Made by a program: the position numbers and the translations under genes
NCBI RefSeq assembly: GCF_023715415.1
Contig: NZ_JAMBOB010000007.1
Location: 283,183 to 347,182, forward strand
Length of the DNA: 64,000 nt
Reading direction: 5' to 3'
Origin: Neobacillus niacini
GTDB taxonomy: Bacteria > Bacillota > Bacilli > Bacillales > Cytobacillaceae
Shown here: positions 54,377 to 63,162 of the stretch, in pieces
Numbering within the stretch: position 1 is the stretch's first letter
Layout: each line of letters begins with the position of its first letter
Notes under the pieces: generated by a model
What the model saw: the letters and a program-made list of their open reading frames with translations, nothing else
Database searches by the model: none
What the model was told of the DNA's origin: nothing

Positions 54377-54856
54377 TCAAGTCTGCTGTAATGGGTTCTT
54401 ACTTTTAAGAGAAAAGATTAATTCATCTTCAACAGCGGTTATTACTTTGCCGGTATCTTTAAAACCTACGGATACATACAGTTGTTTTGCTATTTTATTT
54501 TCAGGAACAAAGGTTATAAATATCTCGTCACACTTAAATTGTATACCCATTTCTTTTATGACTAATAGTAAGGCTTGCTTCCCATAACCATTTCCTTGAA
54601 ACTTGTAATCAATCATAATTCTGCAAATTTCATAGCCAGAAAGTTCGTCCGAATACCCATACATAGTAAAGCCTATGGGCGTATCATTTTGGTAAATGGC
54701 TTTCGCTGTCCAATTCTCTTCCATACTGGCCTGTGCCAAGGATAAACAGTTTGAGGCAATGGTCTTTTCGAAGACTCTGTTTCGTTGGTCTTCTGCACTG
54801 CTAAGTCTGATAATGTCAATCCAGTTTTCTTTAGTCACATCTTTTAATATAATCAT
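54377..54856 (-). CDS. GNAT acetyltransferase, BltD/spermidine acetyltransferase-like
   Basis: A 159-residue single GNAT domain with IMIDYKFQGNGYGKQALLLVI as acetyl-CoA motif A and FVPENKIAKQLYVSVGFKDTG downstream, a pattern typical of BltD/PaiA-type polyamine acetyltransferases. ATG 54856 with GAGGG upstream is chosen; the longer reading runs into repeat R16. Confidence 0.87.
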   Translation of the reverse strand: MIILKDVTKENWIDIIRLSSAEDQRNRVFEKTIASNCLSLAQASMEENWTAKAIYQNDTPIGFTMYGYSDELSGYEICRIMIDYKFQGNGYGKQALLLVIKEMGIQFKCDEIFITFVPENKIAKQLYVSVGFKDTGKVITAVEDELIFSLKSKNPLQQT

Positions 54857-54927
54857 TTCATTTCCCTCTAATCCACAGATTATTACTCTCTTAATACATT
54901 CTCCTTTTGCTGCAAATATCCTTTTTT

Positions 54928-54991
54928 GGACCGTGGGGACGGTTCTCGTGGTCCATCTCAATGTGACCAAGAGAACCGTCCCCATGGACAC
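54928..54991 (+). repeat. Palindromic repeat R16
   Basis: Left GGACCGTGGGGACGGTTCTC + GTGGTCC, short loop ATCTCAAT, right GTGACCAAGAGAACCGTCCC + CATGGAC. Confidence 0.93.
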
Positions 54992-55046
54992 AATTGTCGA
55001 AGTCTGCGAGGAAGTGTAGTAAAATGGAAATAAGTAGTTTAATAGG

Positions 55047-56126
55047 ATGAAATGGATGGTGAGTGCAAGTTTGGTCACCGAATTGCTAACGAAGCTTGAA
55101 GTAGAAAAGGATCAATGGATTTACGATGCAATTAAGCGCTTTGATGGTGAAACGTATGCGGAGAATCTTGAGCTAAGTACAACTGAAGAGCGAATTCTAG
55201 AGATTAAAAACAGCGAGCATAGCATGTACCAACAGAAGAAGCTCGACCTCGAACGGATGGAGCTGGAGCTGAACACGCTGGAAGAAGACGTGGAGGAAAA
55301 TCAGCGAAGTCTCGAGGATTTGGAGCCGACGCTTGATGTTTTGCAAAAGGAGCTTGCGGCTTACGAGAGTGGAGCTAAGTCCTTAGATGAAATTCAGTTT
55401 GAGAAGTTCCGGTGTGGATTGGATGACCAGTTTACTTTTGATAAAAAGGATCAGGTGGTTTTTAAGGAGCGGAGGATTTCCAAGTTGATGGGAAGCTATC
55501 AGTTGGTTGAGAGTGACATGCTTGATTTTTATCAAAGGCAGCTCGCCGAGGCTTGGCTGTTGTTGACAAGGAGCATTGAAACAATCGCTTCTGCCGTCAA
55601 GTTCGATTTTGTTACCAACCCGCCGGTAGTGGAAGTAGATTTGAAGCATGGCAGGGGCCTTGATCAATATTTAAAGCCAGGGAATTTTGAAGAGGATTAT
55701 TGGATTGCGCTTGGAACGTTAGAATGGAATAACAGTATTGTCTATGAGTATTATCTTAGCCAGATTAACCAGTTTCAGAGAAATGCGAAAGAAGAATTGA
55801 TGCAGCTATGGGATCGTAAGCATGAGCAAAAACGTTTAGCAGATGAAAAGGTACTAGAGCTGCAGGTAAAGAATCGGCAAATGAAAGAGCGTATGGTAGA
55901 GCTTAAAAATCAGGTAGGTAGAGCGAAGCCGGAATGGGAACAGGGTTTGCTGCGACCTAAGCTGCTGGAGGATATTTTAAAAGAAGAGTTTGTGAGAGCT
56001 GTTTCAGGCTGGCAGGAGAAGTTGTTAGCACGGGATGCTTCTGATGAGGAACGTTGGGCGTATCACCAGTACAGCCAAATAATTTTAAAGCAAGCGGAGA
56101 GGATTATTGGAAATGAAACCTTCTAA
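55047..56126 (+). CDS. Coiled-coil protein of unknown function
   Basis: A 359-residue soluble, charged protein. It has a predicted coiled coil at about 50-115 (LDLERMELELNTLEEDVEEN), a central globular part (about 120-250), and a second coiled coil at about 250-310 (RKHEQKRLADEKVLELQVKN). No signal peptide or membrane helix is visible, and I do not recognise the family. It is translationally coupled to the next gene by a 14-base overlap. Confidence 0.75.
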   Translation: MKWMVSASLVTELLTKLEVEKDQWIYDAIKRFDGETYAENLELSTTEERILEIKNSEHSMYQQKKLDLERMELELNTLEEDVEENQRSLEDLEPTLDVLQKELAAYESGAKSLDEIQFEKFRCGLDDQFTFDKKDQVVFKERRISKLMGSYQLVESDMLDFYQRQLAEAWLLLTRSIETIASAVKFDFVTNPPVVEVDLKHGRGLDQYLKPGNFEEDYWIALGTLEWNNSIVYEYYLSQINQFQRNAKEELMQLWDRKHEQKRLADEKVLELQVKNRQMKERMVELKNQVGRAKPEWEQGLLRPKLLEDILKEEFVRAVSGWQEKLLARDASDEERWAYHQYSQIILKQAERIIGNETF

Positions 56127-56844
56127 TACCATGGATGAGAAATATACTGAGGCCATTCAATCATTGAAAAAAATCAACAACGAACTTTTCTATGATGACC
56201 TGAAGAAGCTGATGAAGGACCGGGAAGAAACGATTTCGGAACTGAATGGAGAAGTCTATGAAACGATTGAAACGATGAAGAAATCGATGGACAATTTCCC
56301 TGTAAAGGTGAGCGAGCAGTTAAAGGAAACACTCATCACCCCACAGACGGAGATGTTTGGCCGCGGGATGGAACTGTTCAATGAGAATATCCTCGTGCTG
56401 GAAAAGAAGATTGCCTTTTGGCACCAGCAATATCAGGAGTATTTGGAAAGAACGGAAAAGCTGTTAGCGGATGCGAAAGGGTTTCAGCCGGAGGATCGCA
56501 ATTTTATCGTTGGGGAAACGGATAAAATCGTGAAAAGTATACTGGATCTTCAGGTTCAGTTGAGTGAGCAGACTTCCGCTCTGAATGTGAAATATGAAGT
56601 GGTGAGTGATCGGCTAGGTGTGATTTTACACGAGATTGCTTCCGCTGAATCCAGGTACAAGGTGGAAATCGAGCAGTTGCGTGATGAGGTTATGCAAATT
56701 CGACAAGGTGTTCAGAAAGAGTTGAAGCTAAGTGTCGAGCGTGGTGTAAGAAGAGAAGGTCAGTTGAAAAAATGGCTGATTGGGCTTGGCATTGGACAAG
56801 GTGTATCGGTTTTGTTGATGATGTTGTTTTTTCTATTGAAGTAA
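56113..56844 (+). CDS. Coiled-coil protein with C-terminal membrane anchor, unknown function
   Basis: A 243-residue helical protein (ETMKKSMDNFPVKVSEQLKE, LDLQVQLSEQTSALNVKYEV) ending in one hydrophobic helix WLIGLGIGQGVSVLLMMLFFLL close to the C-terminus, so it is probably tail-anchored in the membrane with its bulk in the cytoplasm. ATG 56113 follows GAGAGGA. With the preceding gene it forms a two-gene operon, possibly a membrane-linked complex; function unknown. Confidence 0.75.
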   Translation: MKPSNTMDEKYTEAIQSLKKINNELFYDDLKKLMKDREETISELNGEVYETIETMKKSMDNFPVKVSEQLKETLITPQTEMFGRGMELFNENILVLEKKIAFWHQQYQEYLERTEKLLADAKGFQPEDRNFIVGETDKIVKSILDLQVQLSEQTSALNVKYEVVSDRLGVILHEIASAESRYKVEIEQLRDEVMQIRQGVQKELKLSVERGVRREGQLKKWLIGLGIGQGVSVLLMMLFFLLK

Positions 56845-56857
56845 TTTATTTTCCCAA

Positions 56858-56876
56858 GCCAGGCTGCCTGCCTGGC
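56858..56876 (+). terminator. Hairpin after the coiled-coil operon
   Basis: Perfect GCCAGGC / GCCTGGC with a 5-base loop, 14 bases after the stop; no strong T-run. Confidence 0.5.
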
Positions 56877-57034
56877 ATATTGTGTTTGTAGGGATAATAA
56901 ATTTGGGTTAAAAATGGATTTTTATTAGTAGGATAAATAAGAGTTTTTTTGAATATATTCAGTGGATATTACTATTTTTTACATTGATTTTAAAAAGAAA
57001 GGAACGAATAAGCAATCCATAGGGGGCTATTATT

Positions 57035-57226
57035 ATGAATGAATATGGTTATGAGAAAAGTGAGCGGACTCGCAAGGTAGAATCCTCTATTAAAAAAGGA
57101 ATCTCGTTCGGAACATGCTTGGCTATCGTTATATCCTATACTGCATGGAAGTCAATCCCTTGGGCGATCTTCCACGGACTTTTGAGTTGGGTGTATGTTA
57201 TCTATTATTGGGCCAAGTATGTCTAG
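57035..57226 (+). CDS. Small membrane protein
   Basis: 63 residues with a charged N-terminal third (ERTRKVESSIKK) and two hydrophobic segments (ISFGTCLAIVISYTAW and IFHGLLSWVYVIYYW). A TAGGGGGCT site precedes the ATG, which supports translation. Family not recognised. Confidence 0.6.
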   Translation: MNEYGYEKSERTRKVESSIKKGISFGTCLAIVISYTAWKSIPWAIFHGLLSWVYVIYYWAKYV

Positions 57227-57255
57227 ACGCTTTAAAATCCACCTTCTAGCTTATC

Positions 57256-57294
57256 AAAAGTCTAACGCTTCCGTTTCCGGTCGTTAGACTTTTT
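57256..57294. terminator. Bidirectional terminator
   Basis: AAAAGTCTAACG / CGTTAGACTTTT between convergent genes, overlapping the last codons of the HNH gene. Confidence 0.88.
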
Positions 57295-57549
57295 GATTTT
57301 CATTAGTTTGGTGGAAGGCTGTTTGCGTATCCATTTAATGAAGCTTGAAAGTTGGGCATCAAGTTTTAGCTCTGGAATGGTTGTTAAACGTGCAGCGATT
57401 TCGGCGTTTGTATATAGGGCATGAATCTGCTTGTGGCAGGGGATACACAAATTTGCCTTTGCCCCAAATGTCCCACCCATCTCTTTCGGCAGCAGATGGT
57501 GAACCGTTGTCTCCACATCCTCACGCTCACAAAGCTCACATGTACCCAT
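57262..57549 (-). CDS. HNH endonuclease-like protein (YisB type)
   Basis: A 95-residue protein with a zinc-binding pair CELC at the start, then VHHLLPKEMGG (H-N-H core His), LCIPCHKQIH and a basic C-terminal tail. The small stand-alone HNH form resembles B. subtilis YisB. GGAGGCATCAG precedes the ATG. Confidence 0.87.
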   Translation of the reverse strand: MGTCELCEREDVETTVHHLLPKEMGGTFGAKANLCIPCHKQIHALYTNAEIAARLTTIPELKLDAQLSSFIKWIRKQPSTKLMKIKKSNDRKRKR

Positions 57550-57702
57550 TCTGATGCCTCCTGACCTATTTAATCATTATTTGCAGTTTTCCTCCTATTA
57601 ATTCAGGAATCGCATAGACTAGTGTTTTCCTAAATGGATGACGTTTCCAATGAACTTCAGTATAATCTTAGTAATAAAAGACAAATAGGACGTGAGTAAA
57701 GG

Positions 57703-58626
57703 TTGAAAAAAGTAACAGTAGAGAGCTTGGTTCAAAGGTTTTCATTGAAGATATTGGCTGGGGAAGAACAGTTGCAAGAAGCCATTACACAATCACAGGT
57801 GCATCGACCGGGACTGGAATTTGTAGGACACTTTGACTTTTTTCCTACAGAGAGAATTCAGATTCTAGGAAAAAAGGAAATCACCTATTTACATAAGTTA
57901 AGTAAAGATGAACGGAAAATTCGAATTGGAAATATTGTTCACTATCATCCGCCCTGTTTTATTGTAACCGCTGGTGAGGAAGGGCTAACTTATTTAATTC
58001 ACCATTGCACCGAGCAGGGGATTCCCTTGTTAGTGACAAGTCAGCCTGAGACCACTTCCGAGTTTATCACGAGAATCGATGCATTTTTGGTGAAAGAACT
58101 GGCGCCAGAAATGACCGTTCATGGGGTTTGTATGAATGTGTCTGGTATTGGAATCTTACTGCGTGGTCATTCGGGGGTAGGAAAAAGCGAGACGGCCCAC
58201 ACACTCATTCGCCGTGGACACCGGCTTGTTTCGGATGATGTCGTGGTCCTAAAGAAGCTGAGTACGCAAACCATTCTGGGGACACATGATGGAAAGACGA
58301 GGGAGTTTTTGGCTCTCCGTAGTATTGGATTGTTAAATGTGGTCCGGTTATATGGTCGGAAGGCTTTCCAGGATGAAACACGAATTTCCCTTGATATCCA
58401 TTTGACAAAGTGGGAGAAGGACGCCTTATACAATGACCTAGAACAGGAATATCATTACACCGACTATATGGGAGTGAAAATCCCGACAATGGAAATCCAA
58501 CTTCAGCCTGGCCGTGACGTGGCAGGGCTAATCGAAGCAGCCGCAAACAACTGGTACCTAAAGCAGCAAGGATATAGCGCCGTCGAAGAGTTCATGAGCA
58601 GAGTTGAGGCTGAAATCAAAGGATGA
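57703..58626 (+). CDS. hprK: HPr kinase/phosphorylase-like protein, possibly a second paralogue
   Basis: A 307-residue HprK-family protein: N-terminal domain with HRPGLEFVGHFDFFPTERIQ, C-terminal kinase domain with Walker A GHSGVGKS at 155-162, the RGHRLVSDDVV motif and the LRSIGLLNV version of the HprK signature. Enzyme controls carbon catabolite repression by Ser46 phosphorylation of HPr. The signature differs from the usual LEIRGLGIINV and no lgt gene follows as in the canonical Bacillus hprK locus, so it may be an accessory copy. TTG start; the TGA stop lies in repeat R17. Confidence 0.85.
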   Translation: MKKVTVESLVQRFSLKILAGEEQLQEAITQSQVHRPGLEFVGHFDFFPTERIQILGKKEITYLHKLSKDERKIRIGNIVHYHPPCFIVTAGEEGLTYLIHHCTEQGIPLLVTSQPETTSEFITRIDAFLVKELAPEMTVHGVCMNVSGIGILLRGHSGVGKSETAHTLIRRGHRLVSDDVVVLKKLSTQTILGTHDGKTREFLALRSIGLLNVVRLYGRKAFQDETRISLDIHLTKWEKDALYNDLEQEYHYTDYMGVKIPTMEIQLQPGRDVAGLIEAAANNWYLKQQGYSAVEEFMSRVEAEIKG

Positions 58627-58735
58627 CCGTGTGTCCGTGGGGACGGTTCTTCGTAGTTACTTGAATAGGTGTCTCACTATATTTTGACCAGTACTCAAGT
58701 GAAAAAAAGACCATCAGAACCCTCCCCCAGGTCCC
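58624..58735 (+). repeat. Palindromic repeat R17 (long loop)
   Basis: Left GTCCGTGGGGACGGTTCT, loop of about 60 bases, right GACCATCAGAACCCTCCCCC + AGGTC. It contains the hprK stop codon and encodes the last residues GGPGGGF of the convergent gerB gene. Confidence 0.85.
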
Positions 58736-59823
58736 CCCTTCCGGTTTTTTAGAAAGGCTATTCCTAAGAGTAGTAAGGGAATAACCATAAGGAAGAACGG
58801 GTGCAAATAGGTTGTAATAAATTTTAACCCTTCCTTTAAATGTTCAGCATAGCTGCTTGCGATTGTAACAGACATGAACAAAATAACCATCCCCATTGGA
58901 TATGTTAACTTTGAAGGTTCTTTTATCTTAAATATGACCGCAGTGCTTGCAACGGCTGCATAAAAATAGATGCTTACTTTAAAATAAATACAGATGACGG
59001 TAGATATCATAAAAAAAACATCAAGACGTTCCAAAAATTCTGCCACTTGTATACTTTGAATGGTACTTAAAAGCGGAAATTGCGAGCGGGCAGTAAGGTC
59101 AACACCTAACACACCAATGTTAATCGCCATGGTAATGGCAAGATTAATTCCGCTTAGTCCTATTGCAAAAAGCCCTATTTTTTTCCCTTTTTTTTTGTTT
59201 GTTAAATAGGGGAAAATCATTGAAAAAACGATTGCTTCACCGAATGGAAAATATAGGGATTGAGTTAAAACTACTCTCGCTATAGGTGAAATGCCTTGCT
59301 CTAGTATCGGTTTTAAATTATTCATATCAATGAGCCCAGAGAATAGAATTAGAATAAAACCAGTAATAGCAAGGAAATAGATAAAAAAGAAAAATAATTC
59401 TCCTGTCCTTGCCACAACCTCAATACCTTTTCTAATAGCATAAATAATAACCAGCATCAATAAAGCATTTACAATAAATAAGGGAGTTTCAAGGTAGGCA
59501 AAGGTCAGGAGCATTTCTCCAAAATCGCGAAGTACCCTGGCTGCCGAATACATAAACAAAATAATATAACAAAAGGCAAGGAATGTACCTAGTATTTTTC
59601 CAAGCAGCTTTTGCATATATTCCGGGGGGGTTAACTCTGGATAATAAAGAAATAAGCGGTAATTTATCCAGAATAAGAATAGACCTCCAAACATTCCAAC
59701 CAGTATGGCCATCCAGGCGTCTTGTTTGGCATCACTTGCCAAAGGTACCAAAATCGCACTGCCGAGCTCAAATAACATGATTAGGACAAAAAGCTGGTAT
59801 AAGCTTATTTTTGCCTTTTCCAC
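58714..59823 (-). CDS. Spore germination permease, GerB family
   Basis: A 369-residue integral membrane protein with about ten helices of the GerAB/APC-like fold (ISLYQLFVLIMLFELGSAIL, YMQKLLGKILGTFLAFCYIILF). In germinant receptors the B subunit binds the germinant. GTG start; the last gene of a gerA-gerC-gerB operon. The C-terminal GGPGGGF comes from repeat R17. Confidence 0.92.
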   Translation of the reverse strand: MEKAKISLYQLFVLIMLFELGSAILVPLASDAKQDAWMAILVGMFGGLFLFWINYRLFLYYPELTPPEYMQKLLGKILGTFLAFCYIILFMYSAARVLRDFGEMLLTFAYLETPLFIVNALLMLVIIYAIRKGIEVVARTGELFFFFIYFLAITGFILILFSGLIDMNNLKPILEQGISPIARVVLTQSLYFPFGEAIVFSMIFPYLTNKKKGKKIGLFAIGLSGINLAITMAINIGVLGVDLTARSQFPLLSTIQSIQVAEFLERLDVFFMISTVICIYFKVSIYFYAAVASTAVIFKIKEPSKLTYPMGMVILFMSVTIASSYAEHLKEGLKFITTYLHPFFLMVIPLLLLGIAFLKNRKGGPGGGF

Positions 59824-59858
59824 GCTTTTGTCACATCCTTTTCATCCTTTTTAACTTA

Positions 59859-61073
59859 TTACTTATTAACTTGGTGGGGGATGTTACGTAATCCTGTTCG
59901 ACGAATAAAGGCATCAACTACGATATCTGCTTTAGCTTCTGGAAAATAAACATCATTCCATTCAGACTTCATTTTTTTCCAAGCTTCAGGATTTGAGCGA
60001 TGAAGAGCGTCTCCAAAACCAAAAATATCTGACTTATTTTTTTTGGCCTGCTTTAAAGCCATCGTAATCTCTTTTTTTATTTTCTTTTCTATTTCTTTTT
60101 CTATTTTTAAAAGAACATCAGGATTATTAAGGTCTGTGGACACACTTGCCTCACCAATATTTCCCTCCGCCTGCACCTCGATTGAAACGCGAGGCTTTCC
60201 TTTTTCCATTTTTACCATTACATTTGTTTTTTGTCTGATTAATTCATATATTATAGCTTCGTCTTTTCCTTCCCACTTTACACCAAATGCAGATGCATTT
60301 AATTTGTCGAGGAGGATTACAGATCCTCTTGCTGTCTCACCATCAATCCACCCGGTTAACTTCCCATTTTTAAATATCGCAAGACTCCCTGCGTAAAGCG
60401 ATGAAGAGGGTTCTGTTTCCTGAGTATTCTCCATCTTTTTCCCTTTATCTACATCTCCGCTTAAACGAAAACCCGAAACAGCCAGTTCCTTACCAGGCGA
60501 GACAAGCATCTTTACCGCATCTTGCATATTAACAGTGATATTTTCTCCCCATGTCTTTTCAGTGAATTTTAACGTTTTGATTATTTTATTTGATGGGATT
60601 TTATCGATTGCTGTTAACACTTTAACAATGTCGGAAGCTTTCGATCCCTGGGCGATCACAATGATTGCAGTACTCCGGAATTGCGCATCACGTTCAAGGG
60701 GATCGAGAATAGTACTGATTGATTCTTCTTTTGCAAGATCCTCACCGATGACAACTAAATTTGTATGAGCATAATAAAGTCTTCTTGATAATTTACGGGA
60801 TGCCCTTCTGCTTAACTCAACAATACTATCTCCCGTTCCGGTTATAACGGAAACGGGAGGTCCCTGACTCCCGCCGCCGCCTTGCAAACCGCCTGCGACG
60901 TTACCTGGATTGATAATTTGCATCGTGCCAACATATCTGCCTTCTTCGTTCTTGTCTATTCCTAAGGCAGCAACAATAGCCAAGTCGGTTAATTCCTTTT
61001 TGCTCCAACAACCTGATAAAAGGAGGATATTACCTAAAATTACTAAGAAAAACAAAAATTTTTTAATTTTCAT
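59859..61073 (-). CDS. Spore germination lipoprotein, Ger(x)C family
   Basis: A 404-residue lipoprotein (lipobox LLLSGC, Cys about 22) with the GerC motifs WSKKELTDLAIVAALGIDKN and SRRASRKLSRRLYYAHTNLVVIGEDLA. ATG 61073 follows AAAAGGTGA and overlaps the gerA end by 11 bases; a GTG 9 bases earlier is possible. The C subunit sits on the outer face of the spore inner membrane. Confidence 0.93.
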   Translation of the reverse strand: MKIKKFLFFLVILGNILLLSGCWSKKELTDLAIVAALGIDKNEEGRYVGTMQIINPGNVAGGLQGGGGSQGPPVSVITGTGDSIVELSRRASRKLSRRLYYAHTNLVVIGEDLAKEESISTILDPLERDAQFRSTAIIVIAQGSKASDIVKVLTAIDKIPSNKIIKTLKFTEKTWGENITVNMQDAVKMLVSPGKELAVSGFRLSGDVDKGKKMENTQETEPSSSLYAGSLAIFKNGKLTGWIDGETARGSVILLDKLNASAFGVKWEGKDEAIIYELIRQKTNVMVKMEKGKPRVSIEVQAEGNIGEASVSTDLNNPDVLLKIEKEIEKKIKKEITMALKQAKKNKSDIFGFGDALHRSNPEAWKKMKSEWNDVYFPEAKADIVVDAFIRRTGLRNIPHQVNK

Positions 61074-62691
61074 CCTGGTCACCTTTTTCTAGAACAGAGT
61101 TGACCATCCCCCTGCCTTCAGGAGGTGAGGGTTTCTGATGATCGCCTACCCGATTCGAGTTATCACTGCTAATAAGTGCTGGTCGCTTTTTTTGTGCCCA
61201 AAGTGGCAAACGGATAATTGTATCGCCCATGTTAGCCAGGATAAGGGGGGCCATTGGCGTTAAATAAGGTACGCCAAAAGACCGAAGGCTGCATAAATGT
61301 ATGGCTAGAATGATGATACCCAAGATGATTCCGTAAAAACCAAAAGTTGCAGCTGCGAACATAAATCCAAAGCGAATGAGACGTGCAGAGATGGCCACTG
61401 CAAAAGCAGGAGTTGCAAAGTTGGCAATGGCCGTAATCGCTACAACTATGACCATAGCAGGGGAAACAATTCCTGCTTGTACGGCTGCTTGACCGATAAC
61501 CAGTGCACCAACAATTGAAATCGCTGAGCCTACCGCTCTAGGCATCCTTATTCCTGCTTCACGGAGGATTTCAAAAGCAACTTCCATAATCAGTGCTTCG
61601 ACCAATGCCGGAAAAGGAACTGCTTCCCTCTGGGCAGCGATTGCAACTAGCAGCTGTGTTGGAATCATCTCCTGGTGAAAGGTTGTCACGGCAATATAAG
61701 CAGCTGGTGCAATAATCGAGATAAAGAATATTAAAATCCTTAAAAATCTTAGTGCAGTTGCAATATCAGCGCGGCCATAATAATCTTCTACCGACTGAAA
61801 AAATTGGATAAAAACAGCCGGTGCGATTAGGACAAATGGCGTTCCATTCACAATGATGGCGACCCTGCCTTCTAGGAGATTACCGGCAACCATATCTGGC
61901 CTTTCCGTATGATAGAGAGTTGGAAAAGTAGTAAATGCCTGGTCTTCGATAAGCTGCTCAATATAACCTGATTCAAGAATACTGTCAATTTCAATTCTTT
62001 TTAATCGATTCCGGACTTCCTCGACAATTTCATCCTTTGCTATGCCTTTTATATACATAATGGAAACATCAGTTTTCGTGACGCTGCCAATCTTCATATT
62101 TTCCAGCCATAAATTAGGATTTTGAATTCGTTTGCGAATTAAAGAGGTATTGGTACGAATGTTTTCAGTGAACCCATCTCGCGGACCTCGGACGGTTACT
62201 TGGCTCCCCGGTTCTTCAATGGAACGCTGCTCTCCGCCTCTTGTACTGGCACTAAGTGCTTTTTGTGCACCATCAACCAGGATAATACTTTCACCAGACA
62301 TTAAGGACAGGTACAAGTTGTCCCAATCCGTAATTTCTTTTACATCCCCAAGCGCTACTACCTTTTCAAAAAGGATTTCAAAAATGGGCCTGCTGCTCGG
62401 AACAGTACTTTTATTAATAATCGATTCAATCAAAAAGTCGTTAATGGCCTTACTATCTGAAATCCCTTCGACAAAGACAACTGCTACATCGGGACCTTTG
62501 CCATCCTTAAGCTGCAATTTTCGGATGACTATATCAATGCTATTCCCTGTTTTTTCTTTAATGTAATTTATCTGATCTTGTAATGAGCTATGGATGGCTT
62601 TCGATAACTGGTCGTTTTGTTGCTGGGCATTTTTCTTTTGCAGTTTTAACTTTTTCATTTTTCTGGATAGGGAAAATAGAGACATTGTCAC
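61063..62691 (-). CDS. Spore germination protein, GerA family
   Basis: A 542-residue GerA-type subunit: large N-terminal cytoplasmic domain (about 1-290: IDIVIRKLQLKDGKGPDVAVVFVEGI, SVTKTDVSIMYIKGIA), four to five membrane helices (about 290-480), and a hydrophilic tail. First gene of the tricistronic receptor operon. The start is GTG 62691 or ATG 62685; AGGAAAGG stands upstream. Expression in the forespore by SigG is expected from the family; no convincing SigG promoter was found by eye. Confidence 0.94.
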   Translation of the reverse strand: MTMSLFSLSRKMKKLKLQKKNAQQQNDQLSKAIHSSLQDQINYIKEKTGNSIDIVIRKLQLKDGKGPDVAVVFVEGISDSKAINDFLIESIINKSTVPSSRPIFEILFEKVVALGDVKEITDWDNLYLSLMSGESIILVDGAQKALSASTRGGEQRSIEEPGSQVTVRGPRDGFTENIRTNTSLIRKRIQNPNLWLENMKIGSVTKTDVSIMYIKGIAKDEIVEEVRNRLKRIEIDSILESGYIEQLIEDQAFTTFPTLYHTERPDMVAGNLLEGRVAIIVNGTPFVLIAPAVFIQFFQSVEDYYGRADIATALRFLRILIFFISIIAPAAYIAVTTFHQEMIPTQLLVAIAAQREAVPFPALVEALIMEVAFEILREAGIRMPRAVGSAISIVGALVIGQAAVQAGIVSPAMVIVVAITAIANFATPAFAVAISARLIRFGFMFAAATFGFYGIILGIIILAIHLCSLRSFGVPYLTPMAPLILANMGDTIIRLPLWAQKKRPALISSDNSNRVGDHQKPSPPEGRGMVNSVLEKGDQDEN

Positions 62692-62812
62692 TAAACCTTT
62701 CCTGGTTTTTTATTATTTTCCACTAATAAAGAAAAGGTATTCATATTTTTCTAAAAAGTACCAGCACACTTCCATAAGAAAAGAGGAAACATACTTACAA
62801 AGGATGATAAAA

Positions 62813-63034
62813 ATGAAAATAATCAGTATTACATTAGTGATGCTCGCAACATTAATCGGTTGTTCCTTCGGAATAGACCTCTTGTTAGGATTTGAAATGA
62901 AAACTGCCTGGCGTAATGCCGTAAGCCCGTTTCGAGTAATGGAAATCCCAGAATACTTTGTCTTTATGTTTCTAATCGCCATTTATTTACTAAAGAAACT
63001 ATTTAGTTTGGTTAAAAAAAGAGTAAGCATGTGA
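62813..63034 (+). CDS. Small two-helix membrane protein, candidate germinant-receptor D subunit
   Basis: 73 residues: helix IISITLVMLATLIGCSFGIDLLL, a loop with WRNAVSPFRVMEIPEYF, and helix FVFMFLIAIYLL, then a basic end. Small two-helix D subunits accompany many GerA/B/C receptors, with a similar FRVME.PEY loop in my recollection. It is divergent from the operon, 121 bases from gerA. ATG 62813 follows AAAGGATGAT. The TGA stop lies in repeat R18. Confidence 0.65.
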   Translation: MKIISITLVMLATLIGCSFGIDLLLGFEMKTAWRNAVSPFRVMEIPEYFVFMFLIAIYLLKKLFSLVKKRVSM

Positions 63035-63109
63035 CCATGGGTGGTGACCATGGGGACGGTTCTTGTGGTCATTGCTAACAAATATGACCATTAGAACCGT
63101 CCCCAAGGA
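63031..63109 (+). repeat. Palindromic repeat R18
   Basis: GTGACCATGG occurs twice at its left end (63031 and 63044); the core GGGGACGGTTCTTGTGGTC follows, loop ATTGCTAACAAATAT, right arm GACCATTAGAACCGTCCCC. Confidence 0.93.
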
Positions 63110-63162
63110 GTGTGCATAAATTAGTTTGTAGCAAAAATTTATAGAAGAAGGAAGGAAATTAA

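Noticed and set aside
62692..62812. SigG promoter for gerA or the small divergent gene
   Set aside because: TGAATA and AATAATA-like boxes exist on the reverse strand, but the spacing is too long to support a call.
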